The notes under the pieces are model-generated. The model did no database searches. It saw only the letters and a program-made list of their open reading frames with translations, and had not been told where the DNA came from. A program made the position numbers and the translations under genes. Positions 17,905 through 27,158 of a DNA stretch of 64,000 bases are shown one piece after another. The stretch is from positions 1 through 64,000 of the forward strand of contig JAVXCN010000002.1 of the NCBI GenBank assembly GCA_036659455.1, written 5' to 3'. Position 1 is the first letter of the stretch. Each line of letters starts with the position of its first letter. The stretch is from Victivallaceae bacterium (lineage in GTDB: Bacteria; Chlamydiota; Chlamydiia; Chlamydiales; Chlamydiaceae).

Positions 17905-19893
17905 ATGAAAGATCTTGATTTAGAGATGTTGGAAAAAATAGCTGGGGTTATCAAGCAACTAGGGATTGAGGCCATTCAAAGAGCTAATTCAGGCCATCCG
18001 GGCATGATATTGGGATGTGCCGAAATAGCTGCTTATTTGTACGGTATGGCTTTAAGAATCAATCCTAAAAATGTTCATTGGTTGAATAGAGATAGATTTG
18101 TTTTATCTGCCGGACATGGGTCCATGTTACTTTATTCTTGTTTGCATTTGGTAGGTTTCGAGCTCAGCATCGAAGATATTCAAAATTTTCGTCGATTACA
18201 CTCGAAAACTCCCGGTCATCCCGAATTTGGGTTAACACCTGGTGTGGAAGCTACCACAGGCCCTCTCGGACAAGGGTTGGGGAATGCGGTGGGAATGTCT
18301 TTGGGTCTGAAAATTTTGGCTTCCGAGTTTAATCAAGAAGGCTTTGATATTTTCGATTCGAAAGTTTTTTGTCTTTGCGGAGACGGATGTCTGATGGAGG
18401 GCGTTAGTCATGAAGTCTGCAGTTTTGCAGGCCATTTGGAATTGAACAATCTAATACTTATTTATGATTCGAACGATATCATTCTTGACGGCCCATTGTC
18501 CGAAGTTTCGAGAGAAGACACCAAGATGCGATTTCAATCTTATGGGTGGTTGGTTTATGAAATCGACGGCTATGATTTAGCCGCTCTTCATAAAATTATT
18601 ACCGAACTGAGACTATGCCAAAATAAACCCGTAATAATTATAGCTCATACCGTGATAGGTCGCGGCTCTTCAAGAGAAGGCAGCAATAAAGCTCACGGTT
18701 CACCTCTGGGCGAAGAGGGGGTTAAGGAAACGAAAGATTATTGGAAGTTGTCCGAGGAATGTTTTTATGTTCCTCAATCAGTGAAAGAATTTTTTAAAAA
18801 TAAAAACGGCGAAGACAAAAAAAGAGAAAACGATTGGAATGATTTGCTCAAAGCCTGGAGTAAGAAGTATCCGGAACTTCATAATAAGCTACGAGTTTTT
18901 CAAGCTGATGCGGTCTCTGATATTTTATGTGAACAGATTGCCGAATTGGAAACGACTCCTTCGGTGTCCGGAAGAGCTTTTTCTAACAAGATTCTGAATT
19001 TTATCTTCGAACGAATCCCTAACTTGTACGGCGGTTCTGCCGATTTATCGAGTTCAGACGGTACGTATTTAAAGGGAAGTGCGACTATTTCTCGAAGCGA
19101 TTTTTCCGGCCATAATATTAAATACGGAATTAGAGAATTCGGTATGGGAACAATTATGAATGGATTGGCCTATATGAAATTGTTCACTGTTTACGGAGGA
19201 ACTTTTTTGGTCTTTTCCGACTATCTCAGAAATGCCGTTAGATTAGCTGCTATTTCCGGATTACAAGTGATTTATCAGTTTACTCATGACTCAATATTCA
19301 TAGGAGAAGACGGACCTACTCATCAACCTATCGAGCAAATCATGAGTTTGAGAGCAATCCCGGGAGTGAACGTCATTCGTCCTGCAGATGCCAATGAAAT
19401 AAAAATGGCATGGGTTGCAGCTTTATGTTATGACGGGCCGACTGTTATGGTGCTGTCGAGACAAAACTTACCGACTTTGGAATCGACCGCTGTTTCTTAT
19501 GAAGAAGGAGTGGGTCGCGGTGCTTACATCCTTTTAAGAGAAAAATCCGATGCTCCGGATTATACGATTTTTGCTACGGGATCCGAAGTAATTCAAGCTT
19601 TGGAAGTCGCCAGAGAGTTGATTAAATTAGGCAAAGATGTGCGCGTCGTATCAATGCCTTGTTGGGAAATTTTTGAAAAACAGACTATTGACTATAAGGA
19701 ATCCGTAGTAGGAGGTAATTCGGGCAAAAGAATTTCCATTGAAGCGGGTTCGGATATAGGCTGGTACAAATATATCGGAAGAGATGGACTTGCTATCGGC
19801 ATGGATAGTTTCGGTGTTTCCGGAGCTCCGGCAGACTTAGCGGAAGAATTTGGATTTACGACTCATGGAATTTTAGAAAGAATTCTTTCTTAA
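17905..19893 (+). CDS. tkt: Transketolase
   Basis: This thiamine-diphosphate enzyme exchanges two-carbon units in the non-oxidative pentose phosphate pathway. The 662-residue protein has the N-terminal SGHPGM and cofactor-binding GDGCLMEGVSHEVC (around residues 155-168). The middle domain contains RFGVREFGM-like IKYGIREFGMG and DSIFIGEDGPTHQP, and the C-terminal domain FATGSEV. The usual GDGEL motif reads GDGCL here; E-G after it is retained. It ends 14 bp from the convergent amn gene. Confidence 0.95.
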   Translation: MKDLDLEMLEKIAGVIKQLGIEAIQRANSGHPGMILGCAEIAAYLYGMALRINPKNVHWLNRDRFVLSAGHGSMLLYSCLHLVGFELSIEDIQNFRRLHSKTPGHPEFGLTPGVEATTGPLGQGLGNAVGMSLGLKILASEFNQEGFDIFDSKVFCLCGDGCLMEGVSHEVCSFAGHLELNNLILIYDSNDIILDGPLSEVSREDTKMRFQSYGWLVYEIDGYDLAALHKIITELRLCQNKPVIIIAHTVIGRGSSREGSNKAHGSPLGEEGVKETKDYWKLSEECFYVPQSVKEFFKNKNGEDKKRENDWNDLLKAWSKKYPELHNKLRVFQADAVSDILCEQIAELETTPSVSGRAFSNKILNFIFERIPNLYGGSADLSSSDGTYLKGSATISRSDFSGHNIKYGIREFGMGTIMNGLAYMKLFTVYGGTFLVFSDYLRNAVRLAAISGLQVIYQFTHDSIFIGEDGPTHQPIEQIMSLRAIPGVNVIRPADANEIKMAWVAALCYDGPTVMVLSRQNLPTLESTAVSYEEGVGRGAYILLREKSDAPDYTIFATGSEVIQALEVARELIKLGKDVRVVSMPCWEIFEKQTIDYKESVVGGNSGKRISIEAGSDIGWYKYIGRDGLAIGMDSFGVSGAPADLAEEFGFTTHGILERILS

Positions 19894-19907
19894 AGGGAAT
19901 TTTGTAA

Positions 19908-20837
19908 TTAAAGGGATGAAAGGGGATCTTCCGTCTCGCCTATTTCCATGTGAGGCAGGTCTCCTTTTTTGTCTGGTGTCTCGCTTGATTTTTGTATCAC
20001 GATTTGACTTAAGGCTTTTATGATTTCGATGCCTTTTTGGATATGGTCCTTACTGTAATTTTTAAGAACATAGTTACCGCTTTCTTTTGTTTTGATCCCT
20101 TCTTTTCGAAAAGGAAGATCCGAAATCAAAAGCAAAGCACCAATGGGTAAGTTTCTTTTATATCCTGCTGCAAATAACGTTGCACATTCCATTTCGGCTA
20201 CTTGTGCTTTTGTATCATAAAGCTGTTTTCTAAAGGCTTTATTGAATTCCCAAAAGCGGATATTTGTTGTGTGAGTAATACCTATGTGGTAGCGAGCATG
20301 TGCTTGATCCAATACTTCAGTAGTGACTTTTTGTACCACGAAGTTAGCCAGAGCCGGAACTTCTGGCGAGAAATAAGCATTGGAAGTGCCTTCGCCTCTG
20401 ATACTTGCCACTGGAACGAAATAATCTCCGATGGAATAATGTTTTCTGAGACCGCCGCACATCCCCAACATCAAAGCTGCTTTAGTCGTGGGCAAAAAAG
20501 AACAGAGATCTACCGTAAGAGCGGCACTCGGAGATCCTAGCCTAAAATCCAAGATACTGATATCCAATTCAACAGAATGAGCTGTTGTAAACATGGAACC
20601 TTCATTAATGGGTATCTGACACATTTCGGCGAATACCCGAATATAATGTGAAAAATTTGTCAAAAGAAGATAGGAACGGAATTGGGTGACGTCCGATCCT
20701 GAATAACGTTCGAGTGTTTCTCTGGCAATCCGTTCTTCATTAATATCTTCGGCATCATTGTGAAAATTCAAGGATTCATTATCAAAAAACGAATTGGTCA
20801 TGCTGTTTTTTTCTTGGGTATTAAACCGTTTCGACAT
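19908..20837 (-). CDS. amn: AMP nucleosidase (short form)
   Basis: A PNP/UDP-family hydrolase that splits AMP to adenine and ribose 5-phosphate. The 309-residue protein contains the phosphorylase fold with MLGMCGGLRKHYSIGDYFVP and the acidic substrate motif VAEMECATLFAAGYKRN. E. coli Amn is about 480 residues, so the N-terminal regulatory part is largely absent, as in other chlamydial versions. Because chlamydiae use the futalosine route to menaquinone, a related nucleoside could be a substrate; that is inference. Confidence 0.85.
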   Translation of the reverse strand: MSKRFNTQEKNSMTNSFFDNESLNFHNDAEDINEERIARETLERYSGSDVTQFRSYLLLTNFSHYIRVFAEMCQIPINEGSMFTTAHSVELDISILDFRLGSPSAALTVDLCSFLPTTKAALMLGMCGGLRKHYSIGDYFVPVASIRGEGTSNAYFSPEVPALANFVVQKVTTEVLDQAHARYHIGITHTTNIRFWEFNKAFRKQLYDTKAQVAEMECATLFAAGYKRNLPIGALLLISDLPFRKEGIKTKESGNYVLKNYSKDHIQKGIEIIKALSQIVIQKSSETPDKKGDLPHMEIGETEDPLSSL

Positions 20838-20856
20838 CCGAAGCTGGATTATCGCA

Positions 20857-20886
20857 TTGATTACTTTTATTTGAAACCATTATAGT
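20857..20886 (+). promoter_or_regulatory. Candidate sigma-66-type promoter for efp
   Basis: A -35-like ttgatt (20857-20862) and a -10-like tatagt (20881-20886) are separated by 18 bp, about 53 bp before the efp start codon. It is a consensus match by eye only. Confidence 0.4.
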
Positions 20887-20939
20887 ATGTAGCTTTTTGT
20901 GCTTAACGAAATTAAATTCTGCTTCGGGGGAAAAGAGTT

Positions 20940-21512
20940 ATGGTTCGGGTTAATACCAGTGATTTTAGGGTCGGTCTAAAAATCGAATTAGAGGGACAAC
21001 CTTATATTATTCTGCAAAATGAGTTCGTCAAGCCCGGAAAAGGACAGGCTTTCAATAGGATTAAAATTAAAAGTTTGATTTCCGGAAGGGTAATTGAAAA
21101 AACGTTCAAATCGGGAGAATCCGTTGAGATGGCGGATGTTGCTGAGGTTCAAATGAGATTACTGTATACGGATCAGGAAGGAGCCACTTTTATGAGTGAC
21201 GAAACTTTTGATCAGGAGCAGGTTTTCTGGGACAAATTGGAAAATATAAAAAATTGGCTGCTTGAAGAGTGTTTATACACGCTTATTTTTTATAACGGAG
21301 AAGTCATTATCGTAGAAGCTCCCGTGTTTATGGAGCTGACCGTTACGGAAACGTCACCGGGAGTAAGAGGTGATACGGCTTCCGGTCGTGTTTTAAAACC
21401 GTGTGTTACTAACACGGGGGCCAAAGTGATGGTACCGATTTTTGTAGAAGAAGGCGATGTCATTAAGGTCGATACGAGAAATGGTGCTTATGAGGCAAGG
21501 GTTGCTAAATAA
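20940..21512 (+). CDS. efp: Translation elongation factor P
   Basis: EF-P enters the ribosomal E-site and relieves stalling at proline stretches. The 190-residue protein has the three-domain length expected, the loop PGKG with K34, the residue that is lysylated in many bacteria, and the C-terminal signature TASGRVLKPCVTNTGAKVMVP. Chlamydiae have two efp genes; this position is that of the second copy. A small gene of unknown role follows 60 bp downstream on the same strand. Confidence 0.95.
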   Translation: MVRVNTSDFRVGLKIELEGQPYIILQNEFVKPGKGQAFNRIKIKSLISGRVIEKTFKSGESVEMADVAEVQMRLLYTDQEGATFMSDETFDQEQVFWDKLENIKNWLLEECLYTLIFYNGEVIIVEAPVFMELTVTETSPGVRGDTASGRVLKPCVTNTGAKVMVPIFVEEGDVIKVDTRNGAYEARVAK

Positions 21513-21572
21513 ACAGGTGTATTCATGATTTTCATATTGAAAAATTTTCTATGATTTTTTATTCATAATATC

Positions 21573-21791
21573 ATGATTAAAAAGTTGAAAATAAGTGTTG
21601 GATCTAGATCTAAGGATAAGAGTCTTCTTGAAAAGATGAGGAGGCGTGTTCGCAACAAAGAAGAGCTTAAAAGACAAGTTTGGGTTGAAAAACTGGTAGC
21701 CATGGCTGACGCTCCTTCAATGGTTGATTCGGAACGATTGATTGATATTTGCGGAGCTGTTGCCGATAAAATTCTTGAAAAAGGTTTTTAA
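21573..21791 (+). CDS. Small conserved chlamydial protein of unknown function
   Basis: A 72-residue, mostly helical, charged protein (SKDKSLLEKMRRRVRNKEELKRQ near the middle is strongly basic). No signal peptide, membrane helix or known motif is visible. It sits between efp and a metallophosphoesterase gene, where C. trachomatis has a similarly small unknown gene (CT753 as I recall). No clear ribosome-binding site precedes the ATG. The 3' end overlaps the convergent gene by 4 bp. Conserved position is the main argument that it is real. Confidence 0.65.
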   Translation: MIKKLKISVGSRSKDKSLLEKMRRRVRNKEELKRQVWVEKLVAMADAPSMVDSERLIDICGAVADKILEKGF

Positions 21792-22669
21792 AACTCTATT
21801 TCGTAGGAAGGTTCTTTGAGCACGAATCTTTGATCTTGTTCGATGGTTGCTATAGGGATATTTGTAATACGACACCCATTAGGAAGTAGATCGATAAGAT
21901 TGAATTGAGAGTTCGATTTCAAAGATGTAGACCCTCCGTTAACGATAAGATTCGGGTTTCCATCCTTAAATTCGTAAAGACATGCTTGATGATCATGTCC
22001 ATGTAGGTATAGCTTAATGTTAGAAAATTTTTTAAGCATATCTCTTAATAGTTTTCCGTTAATTAAGTCTCTATAACTTTTTTTGGCCGGAAGTAATGGA
22101 TAGTGATTGCTGATAACGACATTCGTTCTTTCCGGAATGGAAAATAAAAAGTTTTCAATAGTTGTAATTTGTTCCGGTGAGATAATGCCGTTCGCTGAGC
22201 ACCAGGTGTTTTTATAAGAACAGTCAAGACTAATTAAGCACCAAAAGTCATTAAGATTTTTGAAAGATACCTTTTGATTTTGAAGAGAATCATTCGGGAA
22301 ATAACGATAAAACGTTTTTTTGTTAAAATCCCAATTAGTATAGACGTCGTGGTTCCCAGGGATCACATCTACGGTAATATCGAGATTCTCAATCTCGTCG
22401 ACAAACGCTCTGGCTTTAAGGAATTCCTTAGGTAGGGCCGTTAAAGTAAGATCGCCTGTTATACAAACTAAATCTACATTTTCCTGTTTAAGATAGCTCG
22501 GTAAATTTGCGCACAAAAAATCGTTTTCAAATTGAAGATTACAAAAAATTCTTCGAAGAAGACCTTTAAATCGCTTATTGAAACAGCTGAAAATATTAAA
22601 AGTCAGATAATTAAAATGAATATCGGACAGGTGCGCAAGTCTGAAACTATTCGATAACTTAGATGACAT
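21788..22669 (-). CDS. Calcineurin-like metallophosphoesterase
   Basis: A predicted dimetal phosphoesterase of 293 residues. The five family motifs occur in order: HLSDIHFN, ITGDLT, PGNHDVY, ISNHYPL and LHGHDHQ. The substrate cannot be told from these motifs; relatives act on cyclic nucleotides, nucleotide sugars or nucleic acids. There is no signal peptide. It lies 21 bp downstream of groEL3 on the same strand and may share its transcript. Confidence 0.88.
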   Translation of the reverse strand: MSSKLSNSFRLAHLSDIHFNYLTFNIFSCFNKRFKGLLRRIFCNLQFENDFLCANLPSYLKQENVDLVCITGDLTLTALPKEFLKARAFVDEIENLDITVDVIPGNHDVYTNWDFNKKTFYRYFPNDSLQNQKVSFKNLNDFWCLISLDCSYKNTWCSANGIISPEQITTIENFLFSIPERTNVVISNHYPLLPAKKSYRDLINGKLLRDMLKKFSNIKLYLHGHDHQACLYEFKDGNPNLIVNGGSTSLKSNSQFNLIDLLPNGCRITNIPIATIEQDQRFVLKEPSYEIEF

Positions 22670-22690
22670 AAATCCTTCTCTAAAAACTGG

Positions 22691-24280
22691 TTAATCATCA
22701 TCCTTGTCGTCCCCAATAAGAACTTCTGACATTAAAATTACCTGTGCCATCGAAGAGGCATGGGTTAGGATATTCGTTATGACTAACGTGGGATCTAAAA
22801 CGCCCGATTCTTTTAGATTTTCAAGATGCCCTGAATTCATGTTAAATCCGATATCTTCATCCGCTGCATGATTTATTTTATTAAGTATTACGGAATCTTC
22901 CAATCCGGAATTTCGGATAATCCGTCGCAAGGGAGCTTCGCAAGCTTTTATTACGGAGCGAATGCCTACGGCTACTGCGTGATCTTTTTGTTGCGAGACT
23001 AAATCCTGCAAAGCTAGAGCGGCCTTAAATAAACTCAATCCGCCTCCGACAACGAATCCGCTTTCTATAGCAAGTCTCGTAGCGTTCACGCTATCTTCAA
23101 AGACCTGTTTTTTTTGCTGCAGCTCAATTTCTGTGGAAGCTCCGACTTTAATAACGGCTACCTTGCCTTCCAATCTAGTTTTTCTTAATAAAAATTGTTG
23201 CTTGTTTTCGGGATGTTCTTCAATCGCAACCTCAAACTGCCTCAAACGCATGCTCAGAACGTCTTTGAGACAATGAGATCCGATTAACTTAGTTGTTGAC
23301 GAAGAGATTTCAATGCGATCGCAACGTCCCAAACTGTCTAAGGTAACATTTTTTAATAATGTACCGGTATTTTCGGAAATGAGATTGCTTCCCGTAAAAA
23401 TAGCAATATCTTCCAAATTATCCATCTTTTGATCTCCGAAACCGGGAGCTTTAACTACTGCTACTTTAAGTATGCCTTTCAACTTATTGACGACCAAAGT
23501 GGAGAGAACATCATTGTCCATATCATCGCAAAAGATGACCAGCTCTTTTCCGGTAGAAGCAAAAGATTGGAGAATCGGTAAAATCTCTTGAGCGGAAGAA
23601 ATCTTCTTATCCGTAATCAAAACGTAAGGACTGTTCATGACAACTAACATTTTTTCCGTATCTGTTATGAAATAAGCTCCCGCATAACCTTTTTTAATTT
23701 CTAAACCGTTTACGATTTCTACGGTCGTTTCCATCGTGGAGCCTGCTTCTACCGATACGAATCCCGTTTGCCCGATTTTTTCGAAGGCCTCGGCTATCAC
23801 GCTCGCTATAGACTCGTTTCCGGATGCCGCGGCCATGGCAATACTTTTGATTTGAGAATTATCTTTAATCTGCGTGGATGAATTAATGATCTTTTCGTTG
23901 ATGGCTTCGACCGCTAAACGGATGCCTTCATTAATCTTTCTGACAGGCATTCCTGAAGATAAATTTTTAAGCCCCTCGTTAACGATAGAGGATAGCAAAA
24001 TGATTCCCGTAGTAGTGCCGTCACCGCTCATCTCTTTAATTTTGGAAGCGACTTCTCGAGCCATTTCCGCTCCCATATTTTCATACTGATCGGATAAAAC
24101 GAAATCTTTTACAATGGTAAATCCGTCGTTGGTGATCTTAGAAGAATTCCAAGTTTGTAAACCAACATTACATCCTTTCGGTCCTAGAGTAGGAGCCACC
24201 GCATCGGCAAGTTTAAGAATCCCGGCGGCAAGTTTCTCTCCTGCTTCCCTTCCGAAAATAAGATGTTTTGGCATATTCAT
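22691..24280 (-). CDS. groEL3: Chaperonin GroEL3 (divergent GroEL paralogue)
   Basis: A 529-residue chaperonin 60 family protein. The N-terminal block LADAVAPTLGPKGCNVGLQ and nucleotide motif GDGTTTGIIL are conserved, and the equatorial VVGGGLSLF is present. The usual Gly-Gly-Met C-terminal repeats are missing: the protein ends in DDKDDD. There is no groES beside it. Chlamydiae have one main groESL operon and two extra groEL genes; this neighbourhood is that of groEL3. Its client or role is not known from sequence. Confidence 0.92.
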   Translation of the reverse strand: MNMPKHLIFGREAGEKLAAGILKLADAVAPTLGPKGCNVGLQTWNSSKITNDGFTIVKDFVLSDQYENMGAEMAREVASKIKEMSGDGTTTGIILLSSIVNEGLKNLSSGMPVRKINEGIRLAVEAINEKIINSSTQIKDNSQIKSIAMAAASGNESIASVIAEAFEKIGQTGFVSVEAGSTMETTVEIVNGLEIKKGYAGAYFITDTEKMLVVMNSPYVLITDKKISSAQEILPILQSFASTGKELVIFCDDMDNDVLSTLVVNKLKGILKVAVVKAPGFGDQKMDNLEDIAIFTGSNLISENTGTLLKNVTLDSLGRCDRIEISSSTTKLIGSHCLKDVLSMRLRQFEVAIEEHPENKQQFLLRKTRLEGKVAVIKVGASTEIELQQKKQVFEDSVNATRLAIESGFVVGGGLSLFKAALALQDLVSQQKDHAVAVGIRSVIKACEAPLRRIIRNSGLEDSVILNKINHAADEDIGFNMNSGHLENLKESGVLDPTLVITNILTHASSMAQVILMSEVLIGDDKDDD

Positions 24281-24319
24281 AACGACCTCATTGTGGATTT
24301 TAGTTTTTGAGCAAAGTAC

Positions 24320-24348
24320 AGTGTATTAATTTTTACTTTAGTTAGCAA
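24320..24348 (-). promoter_or_regulatory. Candidate promoter of groEL3
   Basis: On the minus strand, ttgcta (24348-24343) and tacact (24325-24320) are separated by 17 bp, placing a start of transcription about 30-35 nt before the groEL3 ATG. Consensus match by eye; no CIRCE-type inverted repeat was noticed. Confidence 0.4.
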
Positions 24349-24393
24349 TCCCTATGGTTAGGGAAGAACGACCATTTCGAAGAAATGAAAATG

Positions 24394-24464
24394 AGGTGGC
24401 ACCCGGAATCGAACCGGGGATAGAGGCTTTGCAGGCCTCGGCCTTACCGCTTGGCGATGCCACC
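24394..24464 (-). tRNA. tRNA-Cys (anticodon GCA)
   Basis: Read on the minus strand, the 71-nt gene has acceptor ggtggca pairing with tgccacc, T-arm core ggttcgattcc, and an anticodon loop ctGCAaa, which reads Cys. The base after the acceptor is T, matching the U73 discriminator of cysteine tRNAs. CCA is not encoded. It lies between groEL3 and the divergent murF. Confidence 0.95.
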
Positions 24465-24623
24465 CTAAACTCAAAAAGCGAAATCCGTCCATGAATGAAG
24501 GGCTGATTGTAACACCCTTGGTTAAAAAGAGCAAATTTTTAAAAGTGGAAAAAATAGAACGTTTTTTTGTTTTATTGTGTTTCGGTTTGGATTTATTAAA
24601 ATTGGATAAAGGGAAAACATTTT

Positions 24624-25973
24624 ATGGCCTCGATATTGCTTGTTGATTGGGTTAACGAGTTTCTTTGTGACGGATTTTTTTCATGTATGCAAAAAGAGAT
24701 CTCGGGATTTACGATAGACAGTCGCACCGTTAAAAAAGGAGATTTATTTTTTTCCGTTAAGGGAATGAGACATGATGGTCATCATTTTTTAAAAGAAGTT
24801 GCTTTAAAAGGAGGGGTGGCCGCAGTAGTCGATTCGGATTATAAAGGACCCGATTTCGGTTTGGAATTGATATTCGTTCCCGATGTGGTGTCTTCTATGA
24901 GAGATGCTGCCAAGAAATTCCTGAACAAGAACGGAACGAGTCTGATCGGTATTACCGGAAGTTTAGGTAAAACAACCGTTAAGGATTTCACATCCGTTTT
25001 GTTTTCATCCGCTTACGATGTTTTTTCAAATCCTAAGAGTTTTAATTCACAGATTACATTTCCTTTGAGTATTTTGATGTCGCAAGGGAGTGAAGATTTT
25101 TTAATTTTAGAGATGGCTTCTTCGGAACCCGGTAATATGCGGTCTTTAATAGAAATAGGAATTCCGAAGATAGCTGTTGTGACGAATGTTTCTGAGCAAC
25201 ATGCTTTGTTTTATCCGGGTGGCATTAGGGATATTTTCCTGGAAAAGATACAAATTTTTTCTTCGGAAAAAACCGAAGTTCAATTGTTCCCTAGAGATAG
25301 TGAGTTTTTTCATGACTTTTTAAAACGTCCCTCAAAAGCAGAAAAATTTTCTTTCTCTCTAACCGATTCCGGTGCGGATTTTTTTTACCGAGGGATTAAC
25401 GATCAAGGAGTGATTATAGGAACTCCTTCTATGGATTATAATTTGAAAGTTATATTCCCTTATAAGCCTGCTTATATGAATTTTTTGATTGCCATTGCTT
25501 TATCTTGGATTGTCGGTCTTTCCCAAGAAGAAATTGAATCGGTCATTCCCAAACTGAAGTTACCGTCAATGCGTTTTGAGAAAACGGAAAAAAACGGCGT
25601 GATTATTATCAATGATGCTTATAATGCCAGTCCGGAGGCTATGATAGCCGCTCTTGAAGCTCTTCCCATCCCCAAGATCGGAAGTAAAGTCGTTTTGGTA
25701 TTAGGACATATGGCAGAGCTCGGTATGTATTCGGAAGAAGGACATTGTAAGGTAGGGGCTTTGGCTCTTTCGAAAGCATGTGTCGTAATTTTTATAGGCA
25801 AATTTTGGTCTCCCGTAAAATCCATATGTCATGATTTTGATTGCGAAGCGGAATTTCACGATTTCACGGAACCTGCTTTAAAAAGAGTATCTGGAATGGT
25901 CAAAAACGGAGATGTCGTATTTTTAAAAGGATCTCGGGTTTGCTGTTTGGAAACTTTTCTTAATTATTTGTAG
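24624..25973 (+). CDS. murF: UDP-MurNAc-tripeptide-D-Ala-D-Ala ligase
   Basis: MurF adds D-Ala-D-Ala to the peptidoglycan precursor in the cytoplasm. The 449-residue Mur ligase has an N-terminal substrate domain (FTIDSRTVKKGDLFF), the ATP-binding GITGSLGKTTVKD, and the C-terminal INDAYNASPEAMIAALE and LGHMAELG that are typical of MurF. It is the first gene of a seven-gene peptidoglycan/division cluster, 25 bp before mraY. Chlamydiae make little peptidoglycan, mostly at the division site. Confidence 0.95.
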   Translation: MASILLVDWVNEFLCDGFFSCMQKEISGFTIDSRTVKKGDLFFSVKGMRHDGHHFLKEVALKGGVAAVVDSDYKGPDFGLELIFVPDVVSSMRDAAKKFLNKNGTSLIGITGSLGKTTVKDFTSVLFSSAYDVFSNPKSFNSQITFPLSILMSQGSEDFLILEMASSEPGNMRSLIEIGIPKIAVVTNVSEQHALFYPGGIRDIFLEKIQIFSSEKTEVQLFPRDSEFFHDFLKRPSKAEKFSFSLTDSGADFFYRGINDQGVIIGTPSMDYNLKVIFPYKPAYMNFLIAIALSWIVGLSQEEIESVIPKLKLPSMRFEKTEKNGVIIINDAYNASPEAMIAALEALPIPKIGSKVVLVLGHMAELGMYSEEGHCKVGALALSKACVVIFIGKFWSPVKSICHDFDCEAEFHDFTEPALKRVSGMVKNGDVVFLKGSRVCCLETFLNYL

Positions 25974-25997
25974 GCATTTATTTAGGGCATCGGAAAT

Positions 25998-27152
25998 ATG
26001 CTTTTATCATTCATTCGTTGGATTATCGATTCCCAATCGGTTTTCATTTCGGAACATACGATAAACATTATACGTGTATTCTCTGCATTTACGTTCGCTT
26101 TTTTAACGATTTCGTTTTTCGGAAAAAAAACTATAAGATTGCTGAAGAGTTTTAAGATCGGAGACAAAGTCGAAAAAGAATATTGTGAGATTCTCACGGA
26201 TTTACATAAAAATAAGAATGATACCCCGACTATGGGTGGTATTCTTATGGCTGTCGTATTCTTGACGACTCTACTGTTTTGCGGCGACTTTTCGAATCCT
26301 ATAAATCGGATGTTGATCTTTGTTATTTTATCTTCTGCTTTGTTGGGATTCAGAGATGATTTTTTGAAATTAAAACGCAAGAAATCCCACGGGCTTTCCG
26401 CTAAAAAGAAAGTTCTGGGTCAAGCCGTAATTGCTGGTTCCGTTGCATTTTTTACGTTATTTTCCATTTTCGGTTCCCAGCAAGAAAGCAGTTCTTATTT
26501 AGGATCGGTAAACGGAGATTACGTTCCTGCCTCTTCCGGTTTATATGTGCCTTTTCGAAAGACTCCTTTGAATATTCAAGGAAGTCTAGGTAAGATATGT
26601 GCCTTTTTATTAATTATGTTTGTCATGATAGGTTCTTCCAATGCCGTTAACTTAACGGACGGTTTGGATGGGTTGGCAATAGGAACGGCTATTCCGGTTA
26701 TCGGATATTTTTTATTTACGACGTGGGTAATCGGTAATATGAAGTTCGGAGGAACATATTCTTGCGTTGAAACCGTAAATGCTATCGAACTTGCGGTTTT
26801 CTCAGCAGCCGTTTTAGGTGGATGTTTTGGTTTTTTGATATTCAATCATTATCCAGCCCGCTTGTTCATGGGAGATACTGGATCATTAATGTTAGGAAAT
26901 TTGTTAGGTTTCATTGCCGTTGTTTTGCGGAGGGAATTATTTTTGGCTATTATCGGAGGTGTATTCGTTGCCGAGGCCTTATCTGTGATTATACAGGTTT
27001 GTTCTTGTAAATGGAGAAGAAAACGAATTTTTCTTTGTTCGCCTCTGCATCATCATTTTGAATATCTGGGATGGTCCGAAAAAAGGGTCGTTTTTTGTTT
27101 TTGGGGTTTTAGCATGTTATTATGTTTTTTGGGATTGATAGTCGGTTTTTAG
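25998..27152 (+). CDS. mraY: Phospho-MurNAc-pentapeptide transferase
   Basis: MraY moves phospho-MurNAc-pentapeptide onto undecaprenyl phosphate to make lipid I at the membrane. The protein has about ten hydrophobic segments. Signatures include TPTMGGILMAVV, the acidic DDFLKLKRKKSHGLSAKKK, NLTDGLDGLAIG and the HHHFE motif near the C-terminus. At 384 residues it is somewhat longer than usual, mainly at the N-terminus and in the periplasmic loop around residues 158-185. It stands between murF and murD. Confidence 0.95.
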   Translation: MLLSFIRWIIDSQSVFISEHTINIIRVFSAFTFAFLTISFFGKKTIRLLKSFKIGDKVEKEYCEILTDLHKNKNDTPTMGGILMAVVFLTTLLFCGDFSNPINRMLIFVILSSALLGFRDDFLKLKRKKSHGLSAKKKVLGQAVIAGSVAFFTLFSIFGSQQESSSYLGSVNGDYVPASSGLYVPFRKTPLNIQGSLGKICAFLLIMFVMIGSSNAVNLTDGLDGLAIGTAIPVIGYFLFTTWVIGNMKFGGTYSCVETVNAIELAVFSAAVLGGCFGFLIFNHYPARLFMGDTGSLMLGNLLGFIAVVLRRELFLAIIGGVFVAEALSVIIQVCSCKWRRKRIFLCSPLHHHFEYLGWSEKRVVFCFWGFSMLLCFLGLIVGF

Positions 27153-27158
27153 GTATGT

